Below, piece by piece: positions 15,888 through 24,756 of a stretch of DNA of 64,000 bases. Made by a program: the position numbers and the translations under genes. Each line of letters begins with the position of its first letter. The first letter of the stretch is position 1. The DNA is from Deltaproteobacteria bacterium (lineage in GTDB: Bacteria > Myxococcota_A > UBA9160 > UBA4427): contig JAJDAO010000068.1 of the NCBI GenBank assembly GCA_029261835.1, forward strand, positions 27,019 to 91,018, read 5' to 3'. The notes under the pieces are model-generated. The model worked only from the letters and a program-made list of their open reading frames with translations. It searched no databases and was not told the origin of the DNA.

Positions 15888-16549
15888 TCTTTCTCCTCCT
15901 TGCGGGCGACCAGATAGAGGAAGCTGTCAAGCGAGCTTCGCTCCTCGGACTCGATCCGGAAGCGCGCCTCGAGCACGAGGTCCGAGAGACCATCCACCGC
16001 CCTGGTCGTAGTCTGGGTCAGCACGAACGTGGCGATGAGCAGCGGGATGCGTATCGCGCTATGCGCCAGCCTTCTTGCCAGCGTTTCCGGCCTCGCCTCA
16101 TCGGCGATGGCGAGGCGGCCGCCGGGTCGCAGCACGCGGTATGCGTGCCTCAGCGCATAGACTCTCTCGTCGTGCGAGAGCTCGGAGAAGACCAGGGTGG
16201 ACATGACGAGGTCGAAGCTGTCATCGGCGAGCTTGTCCATGCCCGACACCCCCGTCTCCTCGAGCCGGATCCTGCCGGACATGCCTGAATCGTCGATCTT
16301 CCCGCGCGCCACCTCGAGCATGGCATCGGAGACGTCGAATCCGAGTACTTCGGCGCCTGCGAGGGCAGCGAGGATGGCCATGGTGCCGGTGCCGCATCCG
16401 ATCTCCAGGACCTTGAAGCCGGGCCGCACGTTCTCGTGGACCAACTTCTTCTTGCATCGGTCGGCGCCACCCAGGGACATCAGGGCAATCCCCCGGTCGT
16501 ATCGCTCCGGCTGTGATTCCAGAATCTTCATGTAGACGTAGCTGGACAC
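15884..16549 (-). CDS. cpaM: Class I SAM methyltransferase, CpaM-like (corrinoid-protein-associated)
   Basis: 221 residues from a GTG at 16549, placed 1 base after the TetR stop with an AGAGGGG ribosome site in the end of the TetR gene. An ORF extends upstream but only over TetR antiparallel frames. SAM motif I is VLEIGCGTG and motif II/III region is LGFDVSDAML; VLRPGGRLAIADE follows. The N-terminal YVYMKILESQPERYDRGI is the segment I associate with methyltransferases annotated as CpaM beside HgcA-like corrinoid proteins; that naming is from memory. Overlap with the HgcAB-like gene indicates a joint function, possibly methylating a corrinoid or its substrate. Confidence 0.8.
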   Translation of the reverse strand: MSSYVYMKILESQPERYDRGIALMSLGGADRCKKKLVHENVRPGFKVLEIGCGTGTMAILAALAGAEVLGFDVSDAMLEVARGKIDDSGMSGRIRLEETGVSGMDKLADDSFDLVMSTLVFSELSHDERVYALRHAYRVLRPGGRLAIADEARPETLARRLAHSAIRIPLLIATFVLTQTTTRAVDGLSDLVLEARFRIESEERSSLDSFLYLVARKEEKE

Positions 16550-16550
16550 G

Positions 16551-17204
16551 TCAACCGCCCCTCTCGAAGCGCTCGTCACCTCTCTTCTCCGCTCGCCGGT
16601 CCGCTGCGCCCACGAGGACCCCACTCGTGAGCAGCCGCAGCGCCGCAGCGCGAAGGGACTCCGCCTTGCATCGCCGTTCGGAGAAGACGCCGTGCAGCAC
16701 CACGCCGTCGAAGAACGAGACCAGGAGCTCCGCCGTCGCGTCCGGCTCGAGGCCCCGGTCTATCTCTCCCGAAGCTTGCCCCTCCTCGATCAGGCGACTG
16801 ATGATGTCCTCGACCACGGTGTAGATGTTGGCGAGCGAGAAGGCCGCCTCTTCACCGCGGCGCCCGGAGCCGAAGTAATCCACATACACACCGCAGTGGT
16901 CCTCCCAATCGGTTACGTGATCGAAGGCAAAGTGGACCAGCGAGAGGAGGCGGTCGGCCGGGGTGTCGGCCCCCGCCATGGCCGCAGTGGCTCCGGACTG
17001 GAACGCCGCGAAGTACCGCTCGAACTCGAATCGAAGGATCTCGTCCTTGTTCCGGAAGTACTCGTAGAGGGTTCCCTTGCCGATTCCGGCCGCCTCGGCG
17101 ATATCCACCATCCGCGCGCCGTGGTATCCGAGCTTGCGGAAGACCGTGATGGCTGTGGATCCGATGCGGGCCGCCTTCTCCTTCTTGTCCACGGACCTGG
17201 ACAT
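16551..17204 (-). CDS. TetR-family repressor heading the HgcAB-like operon
   Basis: 217 residues. The N-terminal helix-turn-helix is typical: KEKAARIGSTAITVFRKLGYHGARMVDIAEAAGIGKGTLYEYFRNKDEI contains the TetR recognition helix GKGTLYEYF. The remainder is an all-helical ligand-binding domain with no obvious relative among well-known members. It is first in the strand-minus operon TetR - CpaM-like - HgcAB-like. A perfect 16-bp palindrome 22 bases upstream of its ATG is the probable autoregulatory operator. The inducing ligand is unknown but is probably linked to the substrate of the corrinoid system. Confidence 0.93.
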   Translation of the reverse strand: MSRSVDKKEKAARIGSTAITVFRKLGYHGARMVDIAEAAGIGKGTLYEYFRNKDEILRFEFERYFAAFQSGATAAMAGADTPADRLLSLVHFAFDHVTDWEDHCGVYVDYFGSGRRGEEAAFSLANIYTVVEDIISRLIEEGQASGEIDRGLEPDATAELLVSFFDGVVLHGVFSERRCKAESLRAAALRLLTSGVLVGAADRRAEKRGDERFERGG

Positions 17205-17226
17205 GTTTTGTCTCCCTCGTAAAACC

Positions 17227-17275
17227 GACCGACGCGTCGGTCATATACGTAGCGCCATGGCCCAACCCTCGTCAA
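17227..17275 (-). promoter_or_regulatory. TetR operator and promoter of the HgcAB-like operon
   Basis: A perfect palindrome GACCGACGCGTCGGTC occupies 17227-17242. On the minus strand a TTGACG -35-like hexamer lies at 17270-17275 and a TATATGA stretch at 17241-17247 could serve as -10, abutting the palindrome. The spacing between these boxes is longer than ideal. The palindrome is in the right size range and place for a TetR dimer controlling the gene that starts at 17204. Confidence 0.6.
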
Positions 17276-17417
17276 GACCACCCTTCGCCCATTACACCCG
17301 TGGCCCCAGGGGGCAACCTACGGCGCCCGGAAAGAACGAGAGGAGGGAGATCCGCCTGACGAGCGATCCCGCCGGCGTCGCAATGGCTGCGCTGCTGTAG
17401 AGGATCGCGAGTGCCGG

Positions 17418-18371
17418 CTACATCGACGCCCGACGCGCCGCCTTCTCGTCCATCTCGAGCATCTTGTCCCCCGAGTAGCCGCAGGCCTTTTCGGGGTGCT
17501 CGAGCATGATGTTCACGAAGCGGATCTCGCGCTGCTCGTCGAAGCTGGTCGCCGGTCGGGTCACAGCCTTGCGCAAGATCGCGAGGCCCTGCTCGAGCCG
17601 TTCGTCGTCGTTGCGCGCGCTGCCGAGACAGACGAGCTGGGTTCCCACCTCGATCCTGTAGTCGAGGCGCTTGGGATGCAGAGCCAGCGCCCTGCGGCTG
17701 TGACGCAAGGCGCGCTCCTTGTCGCCCGCTACGCCTAGGATCAACCTGAGCCAGAACGACTCGGGGACGATGCGGTAGAAGATCGCGCTCGTGTAGTGGA
17801 GGTTTCCGAGCGTCGAGTTGTTCTCGTTGTCGCGGTAGCTGGGCTGGAGTGCGATCGCCCGGTCGAGCAGCTCTGCCATCTCCGGTACCTGCCGGATCCC
17901 CCGCCAAGCGCCAATCGTGGTGCGCAGACGGCCCATCGAGGTGAACTTCCACAGCATGCACTCGGCGCACTCGGGGTTGGCTGCCAGCCCTCGATCGGCG
18001 AGGGCGAGCGCGTCCTGGAAGGACTTGATGCGCTCCTCGCTGGCCTCCAGGGGCAAGAACTCACCGACGACCCAGGTGGCGCGCGCCGCGCGCCAATAGC
18101 CCTCGCTGCTCCCGCCCTCGGCTTCGCCGACGCGCTCGAAGAGCTCTGCCGCACGCGAAAGACGTTGGCTCGCCGATCTGGGATCGGAATCGTCCAGCTC
18201 GAAGGCCTCGGCTTCGAGGGCCATCGCGGCGGCCCAGACGCGAGCGATATCCAAGTTGGCTTGTCCCGAAGCCAGCTCCATGGTGGGCCCACCCCTCGTG
18301 GCCGACTGGGCAACTCCGCACGCGAGCAGGCTCGCGATCAGGAATCCCACGCCTCTCGTTCCACTCGCCAT
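17418..18371 (-). CDS. Exported TPR-type protein
   Basis: 317 residues from the ATG at 18371, which begins a signal peptide (GVGFLIASLLACGVAQSA); the longer upstream ORF is antisense-like sequence. The mature protein is helical with repeated A-x2-FE / AL-x3-P patterns: SRAAELFERVGEAE, ALADRGLAANPECAECMLW, DRAIALQPSYRDNE and SRRALALHPKRLDYRIE. This resembles TPR units and the periplasmic TRAP-associated TatT-like family. It probably mediates protein contacts in the periplasm. No partner gene is adjacent; it is separated from the TetR operon by the 17205-17417 promoter region. Confidence 0.65.
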   Translation of the reverse strand: MASGTRGVGFLIASLLACGVAQSATRGGPTMELASGQANLDIARVWAAAMALEAEAFELDDSDPRSASQRLSRAAELFERVGEAEGGSSEGYWRAARATWVVGEFLPLEASEERIKSFQDALALADRGLAANPECAECMLWKFTSMGRLRTTIGAWRGIRQVPEMAELLDRAIALQPSYRDNENNSTLGNLHYTSAIFYRIVPESFWLRLILGVAGDKERALRHSRRALALHPKRLDYRIEVGTQLVCLGSARNDDERLEQGLAILRKAVTRPATSFDEQREIRFVNIMLEHPEKACGYSGDKMLEMDEKAARRASM

Positions 18372-18693
18372 CGCTCTGCTTCGTGCGCCCGCTCTCAATC
18401 GCGACACAGTGGCTCCTTCCCTCGTCGGGTCCCGGTTGAGCGCCACCCCCATGGTGGATGTGCCGTGGAGGCGCAAAACGGTTCCATCACGCAGGCGGCC
18501 ACGGGCGCTTCGGCGTAGCTCCCGCAGAGGCCGAGCTCGTAGCAACAGCGCGAGAGCAGGTGGACCGGATCCGATATCCGGTGCCAGATCGGCAGGACCC
18601 CGGAAGCCGGGCTCTACCCGAGTGAGGCAGCGGAGACTCGGTACGCCATGGCGCCAGTCCGCGCTGGCGCGCTGATCTCCTAAGCTACCCACC
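18372..18693. other. Intergenic region between TPR and RNase R genes
   Basis: About 320 bases between divergent starts. It must hold the promoters for the TPR protein (minus) and RNase R (plus). I see no convincing -35/-10 pair, operator or RNA structure in it. The ORFs crossing it lack protein-like composition. Confidence 0.4.
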
Positions 18694-20973
18694 ATGCCGA
18701 AGAAGAAGCGTGTGTGGGAGCGCCGGGATCCGGAGGCAAAGGCGGAGGCGCAGAGGTACGCGCATCCGGTGCCGAGCCGGACGTACATCCAGCAGTACTT
18801 CGAGGAGCAAGGCGTTCCAGTGCCATTCGACGACCTCGTCGAGGCGTTCGAACTCGACCGCCGGGAGCGGAGCGGGCTTGCGATCCGGCTCAAGGCCATG
18901 GTTCGCGACGGGCAGGTCATTCCGAACCGTCGAGAGGGGTATTGCCTGGTCGATCGGATTGCGCTCGTCACGGGCGTTGTGAGTGCGCACCGGGACGGGT
19001 TCGGGTTCGTGGTTCCGGATCAGGCCGAGACCGACGATGTCTACCTCTCGTCGCGATACATGCGAGAGCTGATGCACGGAGACCGGGTTGCGGTTCGCAT
19101 CCGGGGGAAGGATCAGCGCGGCCGGCCGGAAGGCTCGCTCGTCGAGGTGCTCGAGCGCAATACGAGCTCGGTGGTCGGGAAGTACCGCCAGGAGCATGGG
19201 GTCGGGTTCGTCGTGCCGGAGAATCCGCGCATCACGCATCGAATCGTGGTGCCGGCCGACGCGGTAGCGACCGCGAGGCCCGGGCAAGTGGTGCTTGCCG
19301 AAATCACGGCGCAGCCGACGCGGCAGACGCAGCCCATCGGGCGCGTCGTCAAGGTCCTCGGCAAGCCCAACGCGCCCGGTATCGAGATCGAGATTGCCAT
19401 CCATGCGCACGGCCTGCCCACCGACTGGCCTGACGCGGTGGAGAGGCAGGTCCGGCGCTTTGGGAAGGAGGTCCCGGCTAAGGCGATGCGCGGGCGCGAG
19501 GATCTGCGGCATCTGCCACTCGTCACGATCGACGGAGCAGACGCGCGAGACTTCGACGACGCCGTCTACTGCGAGCCCATGCCCTCGGGCTGGCGGTTGT
19601 ACGTGGCCATCGCTGATGTCGCACACTATGTCGAGCGCGCGTCGGCGCTCGACGAGGAAGCCCGGAGCCGTGGAACCTCGGTCTACTTCACGCGCCGGGT
19701 GCTGCCGATGCTGCCGGAGGTGCTCTCGAACGGACTCTGCTCGCTCAACCAGAAGGTCGATCGCCTCTGCATGGTCTGCGAGATGCGGGTCGGGCGCGAC
19801 GGCAAGGTGTCGCGTGCGCGCTTCTTCGAAGGCGTCATGCGCTCCCAGGCGCGGCTCACCTACGAAGAGGTTGGCGCGATGCTCTTCCACGGCGACGCGA
19901 AGCTGCGTCGGAAGCACGCGCAGCTACTGCCGCACCTCGAAGACCTGCACGACGTCTTTCGTGCGCTCCTCGCCCAGCGACGCAGACGGGGCGCCATCGA
20001 CTTTGACATCCCGGAGGCCTACGTCGAGCTGGGAGAGGACCGCAGGATCGAGTCGATCAGCACCTACGACCGCGACGATGCACACCGAATGATCGAGGAG
20101 TGCATGATCGCGGCCAACGTGTCCGCTGCACGCTTCCTGGGTCGTCACAAGCTCCCCACGCTGTACCGCGTGCATGACAAGCCCGCGGAGGAGCGGTTCA
20201 AGGAGATCAATGCCTTTCTTGCGACCTTCGGAGTTCCGTTTCCGCAGGTCAAGAAGATCCAGCCCCGGCACTTCGCCCAGGTGCTCGAGCGCATCAAGGG
20301 CAAGTCCTACGACACGCTGGTCGAGACGGTGCTGCTCCGGTCCATGGCGCGTGCGGCGTATCAGCCGAAGAACCTCGGCCACTTTGGCCTCGCGCTGGCG
20401 CAGTACGCGCACTTCACGTCACCTATCCGTCGCTACCCGGATCTGCTCGTCCACCGTGCCATCAAGCACGCGCTCTCGGGCAAGAAGCCGGACGGCTTTC
20501 CGTACTCGCACAAGGACATGGATCGACTCGGCCAGCACTGCTCGATGACGGAGAAGCGAGCCGACGACGCCACTCGCGATGCCATCGCGTGGCTCAAGTG
20601 CGAGTTCATGCTTCACAAGATCGGGGAGGCGTTCGACGGAGTGATCACGGGCGTGACGAGCTTCGGATTGTTCGTGCAGCTTCAAGACGTGTTCGTCGAG
20701 GGGCTGGTGCACGTGACGTCACTCGAGAACGACTACTACGAACTCGACGCCCCGAGGCACCGGCTGGTGGGCGCCCGCAGCAAGAAGATCTATCAGCTGG
20801 CCTCACCTCTCCGGATTCGCGTTGTGGACGTGGACATGGAGCAGCGGCGGATCGACTTCGAGCCGGTGGAGTCAAAGGTGCGACCGCGAGCGAAGCGGAC
20901 CCCCGGCAAGGTTCCGAACCGCAAGGCTCGCGGACGACGCCGAGCAACTCGCCCGAAGGGAAGACGCAAGTAG
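18694..20973 (+). CDS. rnr: Ribonuclease R
   Basis: 759 residues. Domain order is that of RNase R: an N-terminal winged-helix-like segment (to about 75) ending in EGYCLVDR, cold-shock domains (GVVSAHRDGFGFVVPD and following), the RNB catalytic domain starting near 275 with D283-A-R-D-F-D-D, whose Asp residues bind the catalytic metals, and an S1 domain near 645-720 (FDGVITGVTSFGLFVQL). A Lys/Arg-rich tail ends the protein. RNase R degrades structured RNA 3' to 5' and acts in rRNA and mRNA turnover. It is monocistronic here. Assignment to RNase R rather than RNase II rests on the S1 plus basic tail and length. Confidence 0.96.
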   Translation: MPKKKRVWERRDPEAKAEAQRYAHPVPSRTYIQQYFEEQGVPVPFDDLVEAFELDRRERSGLAIRLKAMVRDGQVIPNRREGYCLVDRIALVTGVVSAHRDGFGFVVPDQAETDDVYLSSRYMRELMHGDRVAVRIRGKDQRGRPEGSLVEVLERNTSSVVGKYRQEHGVGFVVPENPRITHRIVVPADAVATARPGQVVLAEITAQPTRQTQPIGRVVKVLGKPNAPGIEIEIAIHAHGLPTDWPDAVERQVRRFGKEVPAKAMRGREDLRHLPLVTIDGADARDFDDAVYCEPMPSGWRLYVAIADVAHYVERASALDEEARSRGTSVYFTRRVLPMLPEVLSNGLCSLNQKVDRLCMVCEMRVGRDGKVSRARFFEGVMRSQARLTYEEVGAMLFHGDAKLRRKHAQLLPHLEDLHDVFRALLAQRRRRGAIDFDIPEAYVELGEDRRIESISTYDRDDAHRMIEECMIAANVSAARFLGRHKLPTLYRVHDKPAEERFKEINAFLATFGVPFPQVKKIQPRHFAQVLERIKGKSYDTLVETVLLRSMARAAYQPKNLGHFGLALAQYAHFTSPIRRYPDLLVHRAIKHALSGKKPDGFPYSHKDMDRLGQHCSMTEKRADDATRDAIAWLKCEFMLHKIGEAFDGVITGVTSFGLFVQLQDVFVEGLVHVTSLENDYYELDAPRHRLVGARSKKIYQLASPLRIRVVDVDMEQRRIDFEPVESKVRPRAKRTPGKVPNRKARGRRRATRPKGRRK

Positions 20974-21074
20974 TCAGCGTTCCCCGTCAGCAGAAGTCGG
21001 ACAGCTCGGCGACCAACACGTGCGCCTGCGAACACACCAGTCTTGGAGATGAACTGCCGGCTCGGGCTCCACTC

Positions 21075-21118
21075 GGAGACTTCGTCTCCTCCCTCTCGCC
21101 GGGTGGAATTCCCACCCG
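21075..21118 (+). terminator. Two hairpins downstream of rnr
   Basis: Stem GGAGAC/GTCTCC (21075-21089) and a perfect 7-bp stem CGGGTGG/CCACCCG (21100-21118, loop AATTC) lie about 100-145 bases after the rnr stop. A pyrimidine run follows the first stem but no real T-tract, so they are tentative terminators. The rest of the 20974-21296 gap shows no gene. Confidence 0.35.
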
Positions 21119-21296
21119 CTGGACGACAGACGAGATCTCATGGAGTCATCGCAGACCCCCCAACCCCAATCGACCAGCAGTGCCTGGTCGCACTTGAATG
21201 TCTCATCCTCGAATGCGGAACTTCCGCTCGCTGAGAGGTGCGTTTCGGGTACAATGCTCGCACTGCAGCATCTCACTGAATATGGGGGGAGCGGGC

Positions 21297-22067
21297 GTGC
21301 CGTATCAGATCCAAGCACTTTCCGTTGGGGGAATCCTCGATCACTCATTTCGTTTGATTCGAGATCGCATCCTTGTTTTGTGGGGCATCTCGGCCCTCGT
21401 GTACGTGCCCTTCGCCATCGTCACCGAACTCTTGGCCGGACCGACGGCCACTGGAGATCCCGCGTCTGGGCAGCTGATGCTGGTGTTTGCGCTCACGGTG
21501 ATTGTTGTAGGGCTCGCCTTTCCTCTGGTCCAGCTTGCCATCATCCATACGGTGGCAGAGACCTACCTGGGCAGGGAGGTCTCTATCGGCAGCGCCTACT
21601 CGAACACCAAGGGTCTCTACGTCCGCTACTTGGGCACGGTGATTCTGGTGGGCCTGGGCGCCATGTTGGGCTTCGTGTTGCTCATCATTCCCGGAATCTA
21701 CCTCGTGATTATCTGGGCACTCGTCGGGCCGGTGGTGGTGATCGAGCGCATCTCGGGGACTGCTGCCCTGGGGCGAAGTCGAGCGCTCGTTCGCGACAAC
21801 TGGTGGCGAGTGCTGGGCATCGCGTTTCTTGCCGGTGTCTTGTCCTCGGTGTTGAGTGGCGGCTTCCAGTTCGTTTTCGCTTTCATCCCCTTTGTGGGAT
21901 CGGCGCTCACGGGGGCAGTGAATGCTCTAGCGTTTACCTTTACCTCGAGTGTGTCGGTCTTGATCTACTTTGACCTCCGATGTCGCCACGAGGACTTCGA
22001 TCTACAGGTGCTTGCCGAACAGGTCGGTGGAACCCCGACCGATGATTCCTCCCTTGCCGGCCGGTGA
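21297..22067 (+). CDS. Multi-pass membrane protein, GPDPase-membrane-domain-like
   Basis: 256 residues from the GTG at 21297, chosen because a GGGGGAG ribosome site lies 5-10 bases upstream and the family start PYQIQALSVGGILDHSFRL follows. An ATG at 21282 is the alternative. About six membrane helices are visible, e.g. RILVLWGISALVYVPFAIVT and MLGFVLLIIPGIYLVIIWAL. The pattern resembles the glycerophosphodiesterase membrane-domain / YciC-like family of uncharacterised membrane proteins. The stop overlaps the next start by GTGA, so it heads the DUF4129-DUF4350-MoxR-DUF58 operon. Confidence 0.7.
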   Translation: MPYQIQALSVGGILDHSFRLIRDRILVLWGISALVYVPFAIVTELLAGPTATGDPASGQLMLVFALTVIVVGLAFPLVQLAIIHTVAETYLGREVSIGSAYSNTKGLYVRYLGTVILVGLGAMLGFVLLIIPGIYLVIIWALVGPVVVIERISGTAALGRSRALVRDNWWRVLGIAFLAGVLSSVLSGGFQFVFAFIPFVGSALTGAVNALAFTFTSSVSVLIYFDLRCRHEDFDLQVLAEQVGGTPTDDSSLAGR

Positions 22068-22690
22068 CAGCCGCGTGGGTTGATCTCGAGTCGGACTCCA
22101 GCCGGATCCGGGAGCTCGCTGAAGAGATCCTCTCCCGTCCGGAGTACGCGCGGGCGAAGATCAACGTAGAGGCCCCACAATGGCTACGTTGGTTCTTCGA
22201 ACGCCTGAATGAGTTCCTCAGCTGGCTCGACGGCCTTTACGCGAGCTCCCCTATCCTCTATTGGCTGCTCCTGGCTGGGTTGCTGCTGGTCTTGGGCCTG
22301 CTCGTTGCCCACATGGTCTGGTCCATCTCTCGCGCCCTTCGCGACCAGGAGCCGGAGCAGGTCGTGTCGGGGCATGAAGAGAAGGATTTTGGGGCGGTCG
22401 CGGACGAGCTGGCGCGCAACGGGAGGTACCTCGAGGCGACCCACCAGCTCCTGCTCGCCTGCCTGCAGCGGGCTGCCCAATCGGGTGTGATCGAGCTGCA
22501 TGCCGACGATACGAACGGGATCGCACGAACTCGTCTGGAGGCCTCGTCGCTGTCCGCCCAGCTCCGCACCGAGTTGCTCCAACTGATCAACACCACCGAG
22601 CGCATCTGGTTTCGCGATCGCTCAGATGATCCAGACCTCTACAACCGATGGTCGCGGGCCTATCACGACCTGCTGAAGCAGACGCACTAA
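22064..22690 (+). CDS. DUF4129-type membrane protein
   Basis: 208 residues from a GTG that overlaps the previous stop by 4 nt. A single membrane helix (PILYWLLLAGLLLVLGLLVAHMVW, about residues 66-88) is followed by a cytoplasmic helical domain with the DUF4129 pattern: ARNGRYLEATHQLLLACLQR, then a C-terminal NTTERIWFRDRSDDPDLYNRWSRAYHDLL. DUF4129 proteins accompany MoxR/DUF58 modules and are often fused to transglutaminase domains; function is unknown. It precedes the DUF4350 gene by 2 bases. Confidence 0.8.
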   Translation: MTAAWVDLESDSSRIRELAEEILSRPEYARAKINVEAPQWLRWFFERLNEFLSWLDGLYASSPILYWLLLAGLLLVLGLLVAHMVWSISRALRDQEPEQVVSGHEEKDFGAVADELARNGRYLEATHQLLLACLQRAAQSGVIELHADDTNGIARTRLEASSLSAQLRTELLQLINTTERIWFRDRSDDPDLYNRWSRAYHDLLKQTH

Positions 22691-22692
22691 CC

Positions 22693-23793
22693 GTGTCGAC
22701 GCGCGTGGTGATCTCTGTGCTCGTCACCATCGGGGTGCTCACCGTTCTGAACTTCTGGTTCTATTCCCGGCGAGACACGATGGCCGAGTCCCCGACCAGC
22801 CTGGGGCGTGGGGCCCATGGCTACGGGGCTCTCTACGACCTGCTCGACGAGCTGGATCTCGAGGTGGAGCGCTCTTACCTGAGGCCCGAGAAGCTCCGCG
22901 GCGATGCCGTTGTGTGGTTTGTGGCGCCCCACCGCCAGAGGGGGGGACTGCGCGGTGGCAAGGCGGTGCTCGAGGACCTACGCCCCTGGGTGGAGCGCGG
23001 CGGCACCGCGGTTGTCTTTGGAGGAGAGCATTTCAACTGGTCGCCCGTGGCGCTCGAACTGGCGGAGAGCTCGGAAGACTTCGCAGCCGTGATCCCAGGA
23101 GCCCAGCTTCCCGAACGGAGCGTCGAGCTTGATGAGCCGCGCGTGTTCTCGGTGGGAGACCTCAGTGACGGCGACGTATCGGACGAGAGCGGCTTGCCCT
23201 TTGTGGTTGAGCTGTCGCTGGGCAGCGGAAAGCTCGTGGCCGTGGCGGACCATCGTTTTCTCTTGAACGCAAGGCTCGACGCGGCCGACAACTCGATCTT
23301 CGCGGTGGATTTGGTGCGCGCTTACGGCGTGCCCCGGGTCGACGAGCGCTTTCACGGCCTGCGCGAGACCCGCTCCCTGCTCGATGTGGTCGGAGTGGGT
23401 CGGCTTTGGCTGCTGGTGCTCTCACTCTGTCTTCTCTCGCTGGTGGCGGTGTGGTCCCGACAGCGATGGCCCGCCCGGATGCTGCAAGAGCCGGAAGTGA
23501 TCGAGGCGAGCCTGCGCTCCTTCGTCGAGGCCCTCGCGGGCCACTATCATCGGGTGCGCGAACATGGCGCTGTCTTTCAGGCGTACCGAGAGGGCTTCTT
23601 GCACCGTCTACGCCGGCAGCGGGGGCGCGACGAACGCATGTCGGATCGCGAGTTCGAGAACCGGATGCGCCGTGACCCCGCTCTGGATGCGGAGGTGGCC
23701 CGCTGGCTCCTCGACGGCGAGCTTCCGACGAAGCGAGGAGAAATGGTCCAGGCGGTGCGCGTCCTGGAACGCTTTGCCGAAATGAGGGGTTAG
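22693..23793 (+). CDS. DUF4350-type membrane protein
   Basis: 366 residues from the GTG at 22693, 2 bases after the previous stop; longer in-frame starts overlap DUF4129. One N-terminal helix (VISVLVTIGVLTVLNFWFY) and one central helix (LWLLVLSLCLLSLVAVW, about residue 240) flank a periplasmic domain with the family segments GAHGYGALYDLLDEL and LRPWVERGGTAVVFGGE. The C-terminal cytoplasmic tail is helical and basic. DUF4350 proteins are constant partners of MoxR/DUF58 sets; no enzymatic role is established. Confidence 0.8.
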   Translation: MSTRVVISVLVTIGVLTVLNFWFYSRRDTMAESPTSLGRGAHGYGALYDLLDELDLEVERSYLRPEKLRGDAVVWFVAPHRQRGGLRGGKAVLEDLRPWVERGGTAVVFGGEHFNWSPVALELAESSEDFAAVIPGAQLPERSVELDEPRVFSVGDLSDGDVSDESGLPFVVELSLGSGKLVAVADHRFLLNARLDAADNSIFAVDLVRAYGVPRVDERFHGLRETRSLLDVVGVGRLWLLVLSLCLLSLVAVWSRQRWPARMLQEPEVIEASLRSFVEALAGHYHRVREHGAVFQAYREGFLHRLRRQRGRDERMSDREFENRMRRDPALDAEVARWLLDGELPTKRGEMVQAVRVLERFAEMRG

Positions 23794-23796
23794 AAG

Positions 23797-24756
23797 ATGG
23801 AAAGCGCGGATCTCGACGCGGCTTGGCTGAAGGAGCGGTACAACGAGCTGAGGGCCGAGGTGTCGAAGGTGATTATCGGCCAGGACGAGGCGATCCAGCT
23901 CTCCTTCCTGACCCTGCTGTGCGGTGGTCACAGCCTCTACGAAGGGGCGCCGGGTCTCGCGAAGACTCTACTGGTGCGCTCTCTCGCTGCGGTGTTGGGG
24001 ACCCGATTCGGCCGCATCCAGTTCACTTCGGACCTGATGCCCAGCGATGTCATCGGCAGCCCCATCTTCCACAGCGAAAGCTCCGATTTTCGTTTTCACC
24101 CGGGGCCGCTGTTCACGGATATCCTACTGGCAGACGAGATCAATCGCGCGCCCGCAAAGACCCAGGCCGCCCTGCTGGAGGCCATGCAGGAGCGATCGGC
24201 CACCGTCGACGGCGAGCGCCACGACCTGGGCCGCTTCTTCTCGGTCTTCGGCACGCAGAACCCGCTGGACCAGGAAGGGACCTACCCCTTGCCGGAGGCC
24301 CAGCTCGACCGCTTTCTCTTCAAGATCCTCATCCGCTATCCAGAGGCGGAGCACGAGTTCGAGATCTTGCAGGCGCACCACCAGGGCGATCCCGAGCCCC
24401 TCGCTCTTTCCGTGGTGCTCAGCGCCGACGATCTTCACCGCGCACGCAGCATCGCGCGCGATCTCGTCATCCAGCCCGAGGTAATGCGCTACGTCGTAGA
24501 TCTGGTGCGAGCGACGCGCGAGGACCCGAGCATTTCCGTGGGAGGGTCGCCGCGGGCGGGGCTGTGGCTTCTGCGCGCCGCCAAGGCGTCGGCGGCGCTG
24601 GAGGGCCGGGACTACGTGTTGCCCGACGACGTGCAGGCCGTTTGGGCGCCGGTCTTGAGACATCGCATCATGCTCGAGCCCACCGCCGAAGTGGAGGGTG
24701 TGAGCCCCGACGAGGCTCTGGCAAGCGTGTTGAAAGTTGTCCCGGCGCCCCACTGA
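23797..24756 (+). CDS. MoxR-family AAA+ ATPase
   Basis: 319 residues. Walker A is GAPGLAKT (YEGAPGLAKTLLVRSLA), Walker B is ILLADEINRAPAKTQAALLEAMQE, and sensor-1 sits in FGTQNPLDQEGTYPLPEAQLDRF, a hallmark of MoxR. The lid domain follows with a sensor-2 Arg in GGSPRAGLWLLRAAKA. MoxR ATPases act as chaperone-like activators for VWA or DUF58 partners. The stop overlaps the DUF58 start (TGATG), so the two are translationally coupled and probably work as one complex at the membrane. Confidence 0.95.
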   Translation: MESADLDAAWLKERYNELRAEVSKVIIGQDEAIQLSFLTLLCGGHSLYEGAPGLAKTLLVRSLAAVLGTRFGRIQFTSDLMPSDVIGSPIFHSESSDFRFHPGPLFTDILLADEINRAPAKTQAALLEAMQERSATVDGERHDLGRFFSVFGTQNPLDQEGTYPLPEAQLDRFLFKILIRYPEAEHEFEILQAHHQGDPEPLALSVVLSADDLHRARSIARDLVIQPEVMRYVVDLVRATREDPSISVGGSPRAGLWLLRAAKASAALEGRDYVLPDDVQAVWAPVLRHRIMLEPTAEVEGVSPDEALASVLKVVPAPH

